Source of the DNA: Pseudomonadota bacterium
Lineage (GTDB): Bacteria > Desulfobacterota > Binatia > Binatales > Binataceae
Assembly (NCBI GenBank): GCA_021324885.1
Contig: JAJPIF010000001.1
Coordinates: 62,001 to 126,000, forward strand
Direction of reading: 5' to 3'
Length of the DNA: 64,000 bases
In this document: in pieces, positions 8,935 to 17,904 of the stretch
Layout of the letters: every line of letters starts with the position of its first letter
Numbering within the stretch: the first letter of the stretch is position 1
Notes under the pieces: generated by a model
The model's database searches: none
What the model saw: only the letters and a program-made list of their open reading frames with translations
Told to the model about the DNA's origin: nothing
Program-made: the position numbers and the translations under genes

Positions 8935-9257
8935 TTCGACACCCCTTTCAACATTGTTAAGCGGCCTTGGTTAACCTGATCATTGCGCCCGATTGCGCGC
9001 AGCATTGTCCGTCCTGCGGAAGGCCGGACAGTACCGTTATTTCCAGGCGAGCCGTCCGCAAATCAAGCCATATTTTACGGACTATTTTGTCTAAATGGAA
9101 TTGAGTACGAAAGGGGGCGGCAGATCGGCGCCAGCTTCGGTCTGGTTTCTTGTCCAAAGCTGGCGTTTACCTGTTAGTTTTTTCGTTTCACCGATTGGAC
9201 TACCGTGCGGTGGTCCGTTATGACTGGTCAAAACACGAGAGGCTCGGGAGGTTTGCC
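8935..9257. other. Divergent intergenic region between the signalling island and the thiolase-like gene
   Basis: No open frame with a credible ribosome-binding site is present in these 323 bp. The region must carry the promoter of the minus-strand VWA/FHA/kinase operon and that of the plus-strand thiolase-like gene. A short inverted repeat TGTCCG...CGGACA lies near 9006-9031. The right end holds the good Shine-Dalgarno GGGAGG at 9246-9251 that sets the thiolase-like start. No convincing -35/-10 pair could be assigned by eye. Confidence 0.5.
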
Positions 9258-10424
9258 ATGAGTCTGCGCGGTAAGGCTGCCATAGCCGGCCTGGGAATTA
9301 CCAGGATGGGTAAGAATTACTCCCATCCTAATGCCATCGGCTTCGCCACCGAAGCGATCGAGCTGGCATTGGCCGACGCCGGACTGAGCCGCTCTGACCT
9401 CGACGGTGTGTTGGTCAATCCCGGAATGACCTGGGGCGCCGACGTGATGGCGTCCTATACCGTGCAGCAGGTGATGGGCCTCAAAGACATCCGGCTCACC
9501 GCCACCACCAATCTCGGCGGCGCCAGCGCAGCGGCACTGGTGATGCACGCCGCGATGGCTATTGACGCGGGAATGGCGAAAACGGTGGCATGCGTGTTCG
9601 CCGACGCTCCGTTGAAACCACCGAAACCCGACGCCAAAGGAGCAGGGGGTGGCGCCGCCTATGGCTTTGCCCGGGGCCTGAACGCAGCATATGGGCTATT
9701 TGGCGCCAATTCCGGCTACGCCATGGTCGCGCGGCGTCATATGCATGTTTACGGGACGACCAGCGATCAGCTCGGCGCGATTGCGGTGGCGCAACGTAAA
9801 TGGGCCAACCTCAATCCAATCGCCGAATTTTATAAGGAACCATTGACGATCGAGGATTACCACAGCTCACGATGGGTTGCGGAGCCGCTGCACCTTTACG
9901 ACTGTTGCCTGGTGAGCAACGGAGCAGTTTGCGTGATCGTCACCTCGGCCCAACGAGCACGGGATTTGAGGAAGCCTCCCGTGTATATACTGGGCATGGG
10001 ACAGGGCCATCCGGGGGACGATCCTGTGGATACTCTGGCCTCGGGTGCACCGATGGCCAAAGAGACCGCCTTCAGGATGGCGGGAATCGAGCTTCGCGAC
10101 GTCAATGTCGTCGAATTCTATGATTGTTACACCATCACGGTGCTCATCACTCTGGAAGACTATGGCTTTTGCGCAAAGGGCGAGGGTGGCCCATTTGTAT
10201 CCGATGGACGCACCGGACCCGGCGGGGTATTGCCAGTCAATACAGGTGGGGGGCAGTTGAGCGCTTATTATATGTGGGGCATGACGCCGTTATCCGAGGG
10301 TGTGATTCAGGTTCGTGGCGAGGGAGGCGCCCGCCAGGTACCCAAACACGATATCTGCCTGGTTTCAGGCAATGGCGGCATCCTGTGGACCCATTCGACC
10401 CTGGTGTTGGGAGCATCGGCCTGA
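9258..10424 (+). CDS. Thiolase-superfamily protein (SCP2/Ltp2-like)
   Basis: A 388-residue protein. The start at ATG 9258 is chosen because GGGAGG lies 6 bp upstream and the thiolase fold begins at once (GKAAIAGLGITRMGK). Typical SCP-x/lipid-transfer thiolase landmarks are present: FATEAIELALADAGL, NPGMTWGAD, EFYDCYT and a C-terminal SGNGG. Where classical thiolases carry the nucleophilic cysteine, this protein reads NLGGASAAAL, so the acyl-binding Cys appears absent. That pattern, with a DUF35 partner 24 bp downstream, resembles the Ltp2 aldolase/ChsH2 arrangement of steroid side-chain breakdown. It may act as a C-C lyase on acyl-CoA substrates rather than as a true thiolase. The family call is firm; the reaction is not. 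Confidence 0.85.
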   Translation: MSLRGKAAIAGLGITRMGKNYSHPNAIGFATEAIELALADAGLSRSDLDGVLVNPGMTWGADVMASYTVQQVMGLKDIRLTATTNLGGASAAALVMHAAMAIDAGMAKTVACVFADAPLKPPKPDAKGAGGGAAYGFARGLNAAYGLFGANSGYAMVARRHMHVYGTTSDQLGAIAVAQRKWANLNPIAEFYKEPLTIEDYHSSRWVAEPLHLYDCCLVSNGAVCVIVTSAQRARDLRKPPVYILGMGQGHPGDDPVDTLASGAPMAKETAFRMAGIELRDVNVVEFYDCYTITVLITLEDYGFCAKGEGGPFVSDGRTGPGGVLPVNTGGGQLSAYYMWGMTPLSEGVIQVRGEGGARQVPKHDICLVSGNGGILWTHSTLVLGASA

Positions 10425-10448
10425 AGCGCTCGGCGCGGAGAATCGAAG

Positions 10449-10862
10449 ATGACCGAACTAGTTAGACCAATTCCCGAAATCACGCCGGAGTTGCGGCCTT
10501 TTTTTGAAGGCAGCCGCAGGGGCGAGCTGGTCGTGCAGAAGTGCGGCAATTGCGGCGACTTGCGCTTCCCGCCCCATCGCATGTGCTCCAAATGTCTTTC
10601 CCGCGAGAGCTCCTGGACCCCGGTCAGCGGCGAGGGCGAAGTCTACAGCTTCATCATAATGCACCGCGTTTACCATCCGGCCTTCGCCAACCAGGTCCCG
10701 TACGCAGTGGCGATAATTAAGCTGAAGGAAGGGGCAAAAATGCTTTCCAACGTGATCGGGATTGACCCGCACGCGATCAAGTGCGGGATGCCGGTCAGGG
10801 TGTCATTTGAAAGATTGAACGATGAGGTGACTCTGCCGATGTTTCGGCCGGTTGGCAGCTAA
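10449..10862 (+). CDS. DUF35 zinc-ribbon/OB-fold acyl-CoA partner protein
   Basis: A 137-residue protein. It has an N-terminal helix (ITPELRPFFEGSRRGEL), a C4 rubredoxin-like zinc ribbon (CGNCG...CSKC) and a C-terminal OB-fold (GEGEVYSFIIMHRVYHPAF through VPYAVAIIKL). Domain order and length match the DUF35/ChsH2 family, which binds the CoA moiety and forms obligate complexes with thiolase-superfamily enzymes. It follows the thiolase-like gene by 24 bp on the same strand, so the two almost certainly form one enzyme. The substrate cannot be read from the sequence. Confidence 0.9.
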   Translation: MTELVRPIPEITPELRPFFEGSRRGELVVQKCGNCGDLRFPPHRMCSKCLSRESSWTPVSGEGEVYSFIIMHRVYHPAFANQVPYAVAIIKLKEGAKMLSNVIGIDPHAIKCGMPVRVSFERLNDEVTLPMFRPVGS

Positions 10863-10964
10863 CCATCCACTTAAAGACTACTTGAATTGTCTCAGGCGCT
10901 GAGCGATGCTTTAGCAGTACGCGCCCGGGGACGTTGTTCCGAGCGCCCGGAGGCGCAGGCAAAA

Positions 10965-12158
10965 ATGCACGTTCTAGACCCGAAGTACCTCAACAGGCTG
11001 GTCGAAACCTCACCCGACATCATCGTTGCCGTAGATATCAAGGGCACCATCGTTTATTACAACGATGGCGCCCGCCGCGGGTTACAGTATCCAGCCGAAG
11101 AAATTATTGGTCAAAACGTTACCCGGCTTTATCCCTCGATCGAGGAAGCGCGCCGGGTGATGAAAGCGATGCGTAATTCCAAGGATTCCGGGCGCATCTC
11201 GAGTTTCGAATCGACTTTCCGCAACAAGAACAACGAGATGATTCCGGTCGCCATCTCCGCATCGCTGATTTATGACGACGACCACAACGAGATCGGATCA
11301 ATCGGGTTCGCCCGCGACATCCGCGGGATGCGCCGGCGCGAGCAACTCGCCACCGCCGGCGAAATCGCTATCAGTCTGGCCCACGAAATCAATAATCCGC
11401 TCGAAGTCATCGTCAACAACCTGGAACTGCTGGCTCGCGACGTCGAAAGCCGCCTGAGCGACGCCGAGCTGGTGGTGGAAAGCGAACGCCTCGACTCCAT
11501 CCGCAGCGGCGTCGAGCGGGTCCAGGCGATCGTCCGACGATTGGACGAAATGGCCCGCAAAGGTACTTACGAAACCCGCGATTATCTCCAGGGCAAGCGG
11601 ATGGCCGACCTTGCGCCGCGCGCCTGTGAAGTGACTCAGCATGAAGCGGCGCCGGTGCGCGAATGGCCGCTGACAGGCATGTCGGTGCTGGTGCTCGACG
11701 ATGATCCGGCTGTCGTTAGTTCGCTGGCCGACCTGCTGCGGGCAGAACGATGCGTCGTGCATACGGCGCAGCGTCCCAGCAACGCCCTGGCATTGCTGCG
11801 AAACATGAAGGTCGACGCGGTCATCTCCGACGTCGTGATGCCGGAGATGGACGGCTATGAGTTCTATCTTCAAGTCAAAGAAGAACTGCCGAACCTGCCC
11901 GTAATCCTGATGACTGCCTACTACTACGACAAGGATCACATCATCAAGCGCAGTCGTCTGCGCGGGCTGGAAGGCGCGCTGTTCAAAAAGCCGATCAACC
12001 CGAGCAAGCTGCGCCAGGTGCTGCTCCAATGCCGCAACAAAAGCAACCAGCCGCAAAAAGGCCCGGTGCCGGTCCCCCAGGACGCCGCCGACGGCCATGC
12101 AGTCCCTCCGCCAAATCTTTCAGCCGCCACCCACGATTTCGCCCGTCCCAACCGCTGA
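10965..12158 (+). CDS. PAS - DHp (HisKA) - receiver protein lacking the HATPase domain
   Basis: A 397-residue protein. ATG 10965 is preferred because GGAGG lies 11 bp upstream; an in-frame TTG at 10887 would add 26 residues without a clear ribosome site. Residues ~5-110 are a PAS domain (VETSPDIIVAVDIKGTIVY through IGFARDI). Residues ~125-200 are a dimerisation/phosphoacceptor helical hairpin with the H-box SLAHEINNPLE. There the HATPase_c domain with N, G1 and G2 boxes should begin, but only a ~40-residue linker follows, then a receiver domain (~230-350) with DDD, phosphoacceptor VISDVVMPEMDG and the KP loop. It cannot autophosphorylate alone and may work as a phosphorelay intermediate or with a separate ATPase subunit. 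Confidence 0.85.
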   Translation: MHVLDPKYLNRLVETSPDIIVAVDIKGTIVYYNDGARRGLQYPAEEIIGQNVTRLYPSIEEARRVMKAMRNSKDSGRISSFESTFRNKNNEMIPVAISASLIYDDDHNEIGSIGFARDIRGMRRREQLATAGEIAISLAHEINNPLEVIVNNLELLARDVESRLSDAELVVESERLDSIRSGVERVQAIVRRLDEMARKGTYETRDYLQGKRMADLAPRACEVTQHEAAPVREWPLTGMSVLVLDDDPAVVSSLADLLRAERCVVHTAQRPSNALALLRNMKVDAVISDVVMPEMDGYEFYLQVKEELPNLPVILMTAYYYDKDHIIKRSRLRGLEGALFKKPINPSKLRQVLLQCRNKSNQPQKGPVPVPQDAADGHAVPPPNLSAATHDFARPNR

Positions 12159-12308
12159 CTTCGCTTCAAAACCTGTCGCTTAAAGATTCTCACCGCACTG
12201 CCTGCGCTCAAGCGGTGTACCTCAAGCAGGTGCGCGCGATCGACGCAGCGTCGAAGCGGATCACGCTGAAGCTTCGAACCCGGAAATTTACAAGCGGAGT
12301 TTGCCGGA

Positions 12309-13220
12309 TTGACTCCTTATCTCGGGCCCGGAATGCTCGATGACAAGGTGAACGTCACCCAGCAGTTTGTCGCCGACGGCTTGCGGCGAGCGCGCTACGT
12401 CACCAATGAACGCGTGGAGACGGCGGTGTATCTCGCACTGGTGCTGGAAAAACCGCTGCTGATCGAGGGTCCCGCCGGAGCAGGAAAAACCGAGGTCGCC
12501 AAAGTGCTGGCTCAGATGCTCGGCACCGAGTTGGTCCGTCTGCAATGCTACGAGGGTCTGGACGAAGCACGCGCGCTTTACGAATGGAATTACCAAAAGC
12601 AACTGCTGCGTCTTCAAGCCGATGAACAGCAGGGGCTGACCTGGGATCATCTTTCACAGCATATCTTTTCGCGCGAGTACCTGCTTGAACGCCCGCTGCT
12701 CAAGGCCATTTCCTCGTCCCAGGCCGTCGTCCTGCTAATCGATGAGATCGACAAGGCCGACGAAGAATTCGAGGCGTTTTTGCTGGAGTTGCTTTCCGAT
12801 TTCCAGATCAGCATTCCCGAATTAGGAACGATCCGCGCCCGACAACGCCCCGCCGTGGTGCTTACTTCAAACCGCGCGCGCGAACTTTCCGAAGCCCTGC
12901 GCCGGCGCTGTCTGCATCTGTTTATTGACTTTCCCGGAATCGAGCAGGAACGGCGAATCCTTGAATTGAAGATTCCTGGGTTGGACTCGGCCCTGGCTGC
13001 CGCCGCCGCCCGCTTCGTCAATTCACTGCGCAAGCTGGATTTGGCCAAGCAGCCATCGATCGCGGAAACCCTCGACTGGGTCCGCGCACTGGCGCAATTG
13101 GGGGTGAAGGAAATCGATCTGTCAGCAGTCCGCGCTACGCTCGGACTGCTGGTCAAACATGAGGATGATCGGTCCCTGGTGGAGAGCAAGTCGACCGCGC
13201 TCATCCAGCGCGCGCGCTAA
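12309..13220 (+). CDS. MoxR-type AAA+ ATPase
   Basis: A 303-residue protein. It has Walker A GPAGAGKTE, Walker B VVLLIDEIDKADEEFE, sensor-1 VLTSNRARELSEALRRRC and an arginine-finger region, as in the MoxR/CbbQ branch of AAA+ proteins. These act as chaperones that insert cofactors or remodel partners, usually with a VWA protein. No CoxE or VWA gene lies directly beside it; the nearest VWA gene is at 7651-8934 on the other strand. The TTG start at 12309 has GCGGAG 9 bp upstream; ATG 12333 is an alternative without a good ribosome site. Confidence 0.88.
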   Translation: MTPYLGPGMLDDKVNVTQQFVADGLRRARYVTNERVETAVYLALVLEKPLLIEGPAGAGKTEVAKVLAQMLGTELVRLQCYEGLDEARALYEWNYQKQLLRLQADEQQGLTWDHLSQHIFSREYLLERPLLKAISSSQAVVLLIDEIDKADEEFEAFLLELLSDFQISIPELGTIRARQRPAVVLTSNRARELSEALRRRCLHLFIDFPGIEQERRILELKIPGLDSALAAAAARFVNSLRKLDLAKQPSIAETLDWVRALAQLGVKEIDLSAVRATLGLLVKHEDDRSLVESKSTALIQRAR

Positions 13221-13313
13221 GCAACCGCGACCGCATGATCGGCTCAATCCCCAGCAAACACATCAATCCAATGAGCCCATCCGGCGCCGCAGGTATGAGC
13301 GGCGGCAGAGTCC

Positions 13314-14480
13314 TTATAGCGAAGCGTACATTGCTTCGATCAGGGCGCCAGCGCGCGTGTCCATGATCGCGTCGTTGCGCATCTTGTTCATCACGTAGGC
13401 AAAGCCGATGCGTGCGTCGGGATCGGCGTAGGCGATCGAACCGCCGGCTCCCGGATGGCCGAAGTTGCGGGGATTGCGTGCGTTGGGCGCTCCCGGTAGC
13501 GGCAGCATAAAACCCAGGCTAAACCGGGTGTCGCGCAGCAATACCATGTCCATGCCGCTTGATTGCTCGGTATGGCAGCGCCGGATGCTTTCGGCTGAAA
13601 GCACGCGCTTGCCGTCGACCTCGCCGCCACAGGCCAGCGCTCCGTAAAGCCGCGCCAGCGAGCGCGCGGTCCCGTGGCCGTTAGCGGCGGCAATTTCGGC
13701 GCCGCGCCATTCGCGCGTGTTGATCGTTTTAACCTGCATCAAGGTGGCAGGGTTGGAAAGCGCCTTGAAAGTGACGGATTCGGGATTCTTGAAGGCCTCG
13801 CTGAACAGGTTGGCTTCACCCGGCGCGGGCGGGTCCGCGCCGATCATCTGCGCCACGCGCGCATCGTTACTCGCGTCCAGACCGATATGAAAATCCAGGC
13901 CCAGGGGCTCCGCAATTTCCTCGCGCAGATAGGTACCAAGGGTCTTGCCGGTGATGCGGCGCAGGACCTCGCCGATCAGATATCCATAGGTGAATGCGTG
14001 ATAGCCGTGCCGGGTCCCCGGTTCCCACCAGGGAGTTTCAGCGGCCAGCGCTGAAGTCATCGCGTTCCAGTCGTAGAGCATTTCGCCGGGTATCTTTTGC
14101 CGCAGCGCCGGCAGTCCTGCCTTGTGATTCAGAAAGTGCTTGACGGCAATGTTTTCTTTGCCGGCCTGACCGAATTCAGGCCAGTAGCGCACCACTGGCG
14201 CTTCGAGGTCGAGCCGTCCCTGCTCGGCCAGGCGATGCAAACACATTGCGGCGGGACCTTTGGTGGTCGACCACACATTGACGATTGTGTCCCGCTCCCA
14301 CGCTTTGGTTTTGGCGCGATCGGAAAAGCCGCCCCAGATGTCCACCACAGAGCGATTGTCCAGCGTAATCGCGACCGCGGCGCCAACTTCCCCTTTGTTG
14401 GCGAAGTTCTGCGCAAACGCATCCTTGACTCGCGCAAAGCGCGGATCGACGTGTCCCTGAATCTCGACGTTGTCAGCCAT
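13314..14480 (-). CDS. Serine hydrolase of the beta-lactamase class C / EstB family
   Basis: A 388-residue protein. The start at ATG 14480 is chosen over an upstream TTG at 14510. The catalytic SxxK is VWSTTKG (about residue 80), the general-base tyrosine lies in HAFTYGYLIGEVLRR, and a C-terminal FGHPGAGGS motif replaces the KTG box, as is common in esterase-type members. No signal peptide is seen, which favours a cytoplasmic esterase or transesterase rather than a periplasmic beta-lactamase. It stands alone on the minus strand, convergent with the MoxR gene. The substrate is unknown. Confidence 0.88.
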   Translation of the reverse strand: MADNVEIQGHVDPRFARVKDAFAQNFANKGEVGAAVAITLDNRSVVDIWGGFSDRAKTKAWERDTIVNVWSTTKGPAAMCLHRLAEQGRLDLEAPVVRYWPEFGQAGKENIAVKHFLNHKAGLPALRQKIPGEMLYDWNAMTSALAAETPWWEPGTRHGYHAFTYGYLIGEVLRRITGKTLGTYLREEIAEPLGLDFHIGLDASNDARVAQMIGADPPAPGEANLFSEAFKNPESVTFKALSNPATLMQVKTINTREWRGAEIAAANGHGTARSLARLYGALACGGEVDGKRVLSAESIRRCHTEQSSGMDMVLLRDTRFSLGFMLPLPGAPNARNPRNFGHPGAGGSIAYADPDARIGFAYVMNKMRNDAIMDTRAGALIEAMYASL

Positions 14481-14577
14481 CTGCCCGATCCCTGGTGTAA
14501 GTTCCTGCAAAAGCTGAGGCTCTTATATCAAGACCGCAGGCCGCCCGAAAGGAACATCCTGCGGCCTATGCGGAAAT

Positions 14578-14604
14578 GGCTGCGTGAGACGGTCCCACGC
14601 AGCC
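14578..14604. terminator. Hairpin between the UDG and serine-hydrolase genes
   Basis: A perfect 9-bp inverted repeat, GGCTGCGTG (14578-14586) and CACGCAGCC (14596-14604), with a 9-base loop. It begins 10 bp past the stop of the minus-strand uracil-DNA glycosylase gene and lies upstream of the serine-hydrolase start. No long T run follows on either strand, so it is a weak or factor-assisted terminator candidate. Confidence 0.5.
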
Positions 14605-14613
14605 AAATTACCT

Positions 14614-15222
14614 TCAGCGCCCCGGATCGCGCATCGCTGCGGCGGCACGCCGCAGACGATCGAAGTCGCGCGCATATTTCTTGAGCGAATAGGCGCCTCG
14701 ATTGACGTATGCCGGATGGTACATGGGATATAGCCGCCATCGTCCAGCCTGAACAACCTGGGCGGCTGTGGGATCGAATTCCGCCCTGCTTCCTGCCAGG
14801 CAGGACCATACAATCCGGCCAAGGCAGGCGACCAGTTTTGGCCTGATCAACGCCAGTTCGGCTTCGAGATGGCCCCGGCAATTGGTGATTTCCGCCGTGG
14901 TCGGGTCGCGGTTGCGCCCCTGCGCGTCGCGCGGATTGCAGCGCACCAGGTTGGTGATAAAGACGCTTCGCAGGCCGGCGGCGGCAATCATGTCGCGCAG
15001 CAGATTACCGGAACGATCGCCGCTGAAAGGTACGCCGGTGCGGTCGCCGCCAAAGCGTCCGGGGGCGATTCCGACGAAAGCCACGGCGGCGTCGATCGCG
15101 CCCGCACCCGGCACCACCCGCGAACGGCATCGCACCAGCGCCGCGCATCGCTCGCAGGTCAGCATCGAGCGCTGCAGCGTGATCAGCCGTCTTTCAGCCG
15201 AAAGTGTCGCCATCGCCGTCAC
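14614..15222 (-). CDS. Uracil-DNA glycosylase, Fe-S type (family 4/5-like)
   Basis: A 202-residue protein. Motif 1 is GIAPGRFGGDRTGVPFSGD (about residues 51-69), motif 2 is the TNLVRCNP strand, and motif 3 is YHPAYVNRG near 167. Four cysteines at 23, 26, 95 and 115 match the CxxC...C...C cluster ligands of 4Fe-4S family 4 and 5 glycosylases. It should excise uracil from DNA to start base-excision repair. The usual GEAPG glutamate/aspartate is replaced (GIAPG), as in family 5, so family 5 (UdgB) is a reasonable subfamily guess. It lies 29 bp downstream of the DUF309 gene on the same strand. Confidence 0.87.
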   Translation of the reverse strand: MTAMATLSAERRLITLQRSMLTCERCAALVRCRSRVVPGAGAIDAAVAFVGIAPGRFGGDRTGVPFSGDRSGNLLRDMIAAAGLRSVFITNLVRCNPRDAQGRNRDPTTAEITNCRGHLEAELALIRPKLVACLGRIVWSCLAGSRAEFDPTAAQVVQAGRWRLYPMYHPAYVNRGAYSLKKYARDFDRLRRAAAAMRDPGR

Positions 15223-15251
15223 GGATCGCCGCGCCGATACGACCCCGGCGC

Positions 15252-15674
15252 CTATTCAATGAAGACAATCTTCGGGGCGCGGCGGCGCTCGATAAAGATC
15301 CGCGCGCGGTGACGCAGGGCGCCGGCCTGGAATTCGCCGGGGCTGGAGCGGATTTCCTCGGTCAAAGCGGAAAGTTCATTGTACAGCCGCTCGACGTCGA
15401 TTCCGGCATGGGCGGGGCGCAGTTCATCCAGTGACATCATCGCCTGCGAGAGCAGGTTGATGGTAGCCTGACGACCACCGCGCGCGAATCGCAGATGCAG
15501 TCCCGCAGCAATACGATGCAGCGCGCCGATCACCTGCTGGAGCGGTTCAGACGCGTCGCGTCCCGCGTATTCGAACTGCTCGCTGGCGGCGAAGTAGTCG
15601 CCTCGATTGAAAGCCTGGATCGCTTCCATGACGGCGGGCGGCAAAGCCGCGGACGAAGTTTGATTCCACGCCAT
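15252..15674 (-). CDS. DUF309 family protein
   Basis: A 140-residue all-helical protein. It carries the DUF309 signature AFNRGDYFAASEQFE, with the usual His of the HE pair replaced by Ser, then ALHRIAAGLHLRFARGG and a second helical hairpin. The molecular function of this family is unknown. It lies between thyX (33 bp upstream) and the glycosylase gene (29 bp downstream), all minus strand, so it is probably co-transcribed with these DNA-precursor and repair genes. Confidence 0.75.
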   Translation of the reverse strand: MAWNQTSSAALPPAVMEAIQAFNRGDYFAASEQFEYAGRDASEPLQQVIGALHRIAAGLHLRFARGGRQATINLLSQAMMSLDELRPAHAGIDVERLYNELSALTEEIRSSPGEFQAGALRHRARIFIERRRAPKIVFIE

Positions 15675-15707
15675 CGGGCAACATCCTTTGCGCCCCGGAT
15701 CTGGGCC

Positions 15708-16535
15708 TCAGATCTGTTCCTTTTCCTCGACTTCGTGGTATTCGCGCTCGGACAGGGCCCGCGCCTTATGGCTGCCATAAAGATTATACAGGTCGAACAG
15801 CACGCTCTTGTGCGGGCGGACCTTGCCCAGCGGGCATTTGCGCCAGTCTTCCAGCGACTCGTCGCAATAGCCCATGCGGTTCTCACCGCATTTGGGCTGC
15901 AGGTAAACCGCGACTTCGGGCAGAACTTTTTTGATCTCCGATCGCATCAACGCGACCATCCGACGGATCTCCCACTGGGCGCGCACGCACAGCCGCAGGT
16001 CGCAGATATGGAGCATCTCGGCGAAATTCACCATCACGTGAAAATTAGTCGGAGCCGCATTGGGCAGCACGAAGCGGGCGTCCTCGGCCGGAACGCCGGC
16101 GGCCAGTGCGCGCGCGTACAGCGCGGATATTTTGGCTGTCAGTTCTTCGTATTCCTCACCCAGGCCGGCGCGGTTCCACGATTCCGGCATCACGTAGGCC
16201 AACCGGTTTTCCTTGAACTTCACGTAGCGCTGGCTTTGCTGCTCGAAACTGATACCGATTCGATGGCGCACGAACTGATGGGACAGCGAGCGCGAGACAT
16301 TGCTGATGGCAAACCAGAACACCACCTGCTCCAGCGGCGAGGCATGGCCGGTCTTGAGGCGTTCGGCGATAAACTGGCGGATGCGGTCGTGGTTGATTCT
16401 TTCGCTCCGGATCTTTTCCCAGATTTCGACCGGCGATTCCGAGGAATAACAGGTCCGGTACGCCGCATACAGCTTCTCCAGCGGCATCGCCGCGAAATCG
16501 ACCAGCCTGACCGCCATCTGCGCCTGATTGCCCAC
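15708..16535 (-). CDS. thyX: FAD-dependent thymidylate synthase ThyX
   Basis: A 275-residue protein. The ThyX signature RHRIGISFEQQSQRY spans residues 90-104 and matches RHRxxSxxxxSxRY. The flavin-binding helix SRSLSHQFVRHR and the C-terminal LRLCVRAQWEIRRM segment are also present. It methylates dUMP to dTMP using methylene-tetrahydrofolate, FAD and NADPH. No thyA is visible here. The start is GTG 16535 with AAAGGG upstream; ATG 16517 is an alternative. It is divergent from pyrD across 150 bp, placing two pyrimidine-synthesis genes back to back. Confidence 0.95.
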   Translation of the reverse strand: MGNQAQMAVRLVDFAAMPLEKLYAAYRTCYSSESPVEIWEKIRSERINHDRIRQFIAERLKTGHASPLEQVVFWFAISNVSRSLSHQFVRHRIGISFEQQSQRYVKFKENRLAYVMPESWNRAGLGEEYEELTAKISALYARALAAGVPAEDARFVLPNAAPTNFHVMVNFAEMLHICDLRLCVRAQWEIRRMVALMRSEIKKVLPEVAVYLQPKCGENRMGYCDESLEDWRKCPLGKVRPHKSVLFDLYNLYGSHKARALSEREYHEVEEKEQI

Positions 16536-16685
16536 GGTGGGAAAACCCTTTTCAAATTATAGCTGCCGAGCGCGGCGAATTATATCCGAGGCTCGGATAC
16601 TTTCGGTAACGCACCGCGCCTGGATGTCCACAAAGTCCGACACGCCGCTAAAATTGCGATAAGCGGAGTACTCGCAGCGATCAAA

Positions 16686-17828
16686 ATGCAACGCACGTCG
16701 AATATGGCGTCGCCCGCCTCCCGACGCTCCCCGAGAAGCAGGGACAAAACTGGCGGCTCCAGTTTTATTGATCTTGTATGGTCTCGCGTTGCGCGGCCGC
16801 TGCTGTTCCGGCTTGATCCCGAATTGGCTCATCGTATCGTGCTTACCTTGCTGACCATAATGCCCGCGTTTGGGCGACAGAACGATTCTGACGTGTTGGA
16901 ACAGAATCTTTGGGGGATGCGATTTGTCAATCCGCTTGGGCTCGCGGCAGGTCTGGATAAGGACGCGGTGGCACTCGCGGCGTGGCAGACGCTCGGATTT
17001 GGTTTTGCCGAAGTCGGCACGATTACTCCGCGGCCACAACCAGGGAATCCGCGCCCCCGGTTATGGCGATTGCCAGAGCATCGCGCGTTGATCAATCGGT
17101 TGGGCTTTCCGGGTCTTGGGATGGAGGTCGCGGCGCGGCGGGTTGAGCGTCTACGCCAGCGACGCCCGCGGATGCGGATTGGCGTCAACCTCGGACCCAA
17201 CAAGGATACGCCGCCCGAACGTGTCGCCGATGATATCGCCGCGCTTGCGCAGCGGCTTGGCCCGGTGGCGGACTTCATCGTGATTAACATCAGCTCGCCC
17301 AATACACCGGGATTGCGCGAATGGCAGGCGCCGCAACATCTGCGGACATTGATCACGCGCGCGTTCGCGGGACGCCTCGAAGCAGGCGCGAACCGGCCGC
17401 CGCTGCTGATCAAGTTAGCGCCCGATATCGATTCCGATCAACTTCGACTGATTTGCGAAACAGCGATGGAACTGCGCCTCAATGGAATCGTCGCGACCAA
17501 CACCACGACTGCGCGCGAGGCCGTCGGCGTGCGCGCCGATTATCCGGGCGGGCTCAGCGGACAGCCCCTGAAATCGCGGGCGCGCGAGATCATCAGCCAG
17601 ATTTATCGTCACGCGGGCGGGGCTTTACCGATCATCGGCGTGGGCGGCGTGGCCAGCGCGGAGGATGCTTATGGGCATATTTGCGCCGGCGCCAATTTGG
17701 TCGAGTTGTACACGGGACTGATCTACGAAGGGCCGGGCCTGCCGACAACAATCGTGGATGGGCTGACGGCATTGATGGAGCGCGACGGATACGGCCGCAT
17801 AAAAGATGCCGTTGGCAGTTCGGCATAA
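16686..17828 (+). CDS. pyrD: Dihydroorotate dehydrogenase (quinone), class 2
   Basis: A 380-residue protein. It has PLGLAAGLDKDAVA, GFGFAEVGTITPRPQPGNP, INRLGFPG, GVNLGPNK and ISSPNTPGLR with the class 2 catalytic serine region, then GIVATNTT and IIGVGGV. The N-terminal helical extension (WSRVARPLLFRLDPELAHRI) is the membrane-associating domain of the quinone-dependent enzyme. It oxidises dihydroorotate to orotate, passing electrons to quinone. The start may be ATG 16686 or ATG 16704; neither has a strong ribosome site. Confidence 0.95.
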   Translation: MQRTSNMASPASRRSPRSRDKTGGSSFIDLVWSRVARPLLFRLDPELAHRIVLTLLTIMPAFGRQNDSDVLEQNLWGMRFVNPLGLAAGLDKDAVALAAWQTLGFGFAEVGTITPRPQPGNPRPRLWRLPEHRALINRLGFPGLGMEVAARRVERLRQRRPRMRIGVNLGPNKDTPPERVADDIAALAQRLGPVADFIVINISSPNTPGLREWQAPQHLRTLITRAFAGRLEAGANRPPLLIKLAPDIDSDQLRLICETAMELRLNGIVATNTTTAREAVGVRADYPGGLSGQPLKSRAREIISQIYRHAGGALPIIGVGGVASAEDAYGHICAGANLVELYTGLIYEGPGLPTTIVDGLTALMERDGYGRIKDAVGSSA

Positions 17829-17904
17829 ACCGCGCTTCTTGCTTGAAGTCACAGATGCCGTCACCGTCGGTATCCCGGAAAACGCGGAGCGGAAACCGAC
17901 GTGG

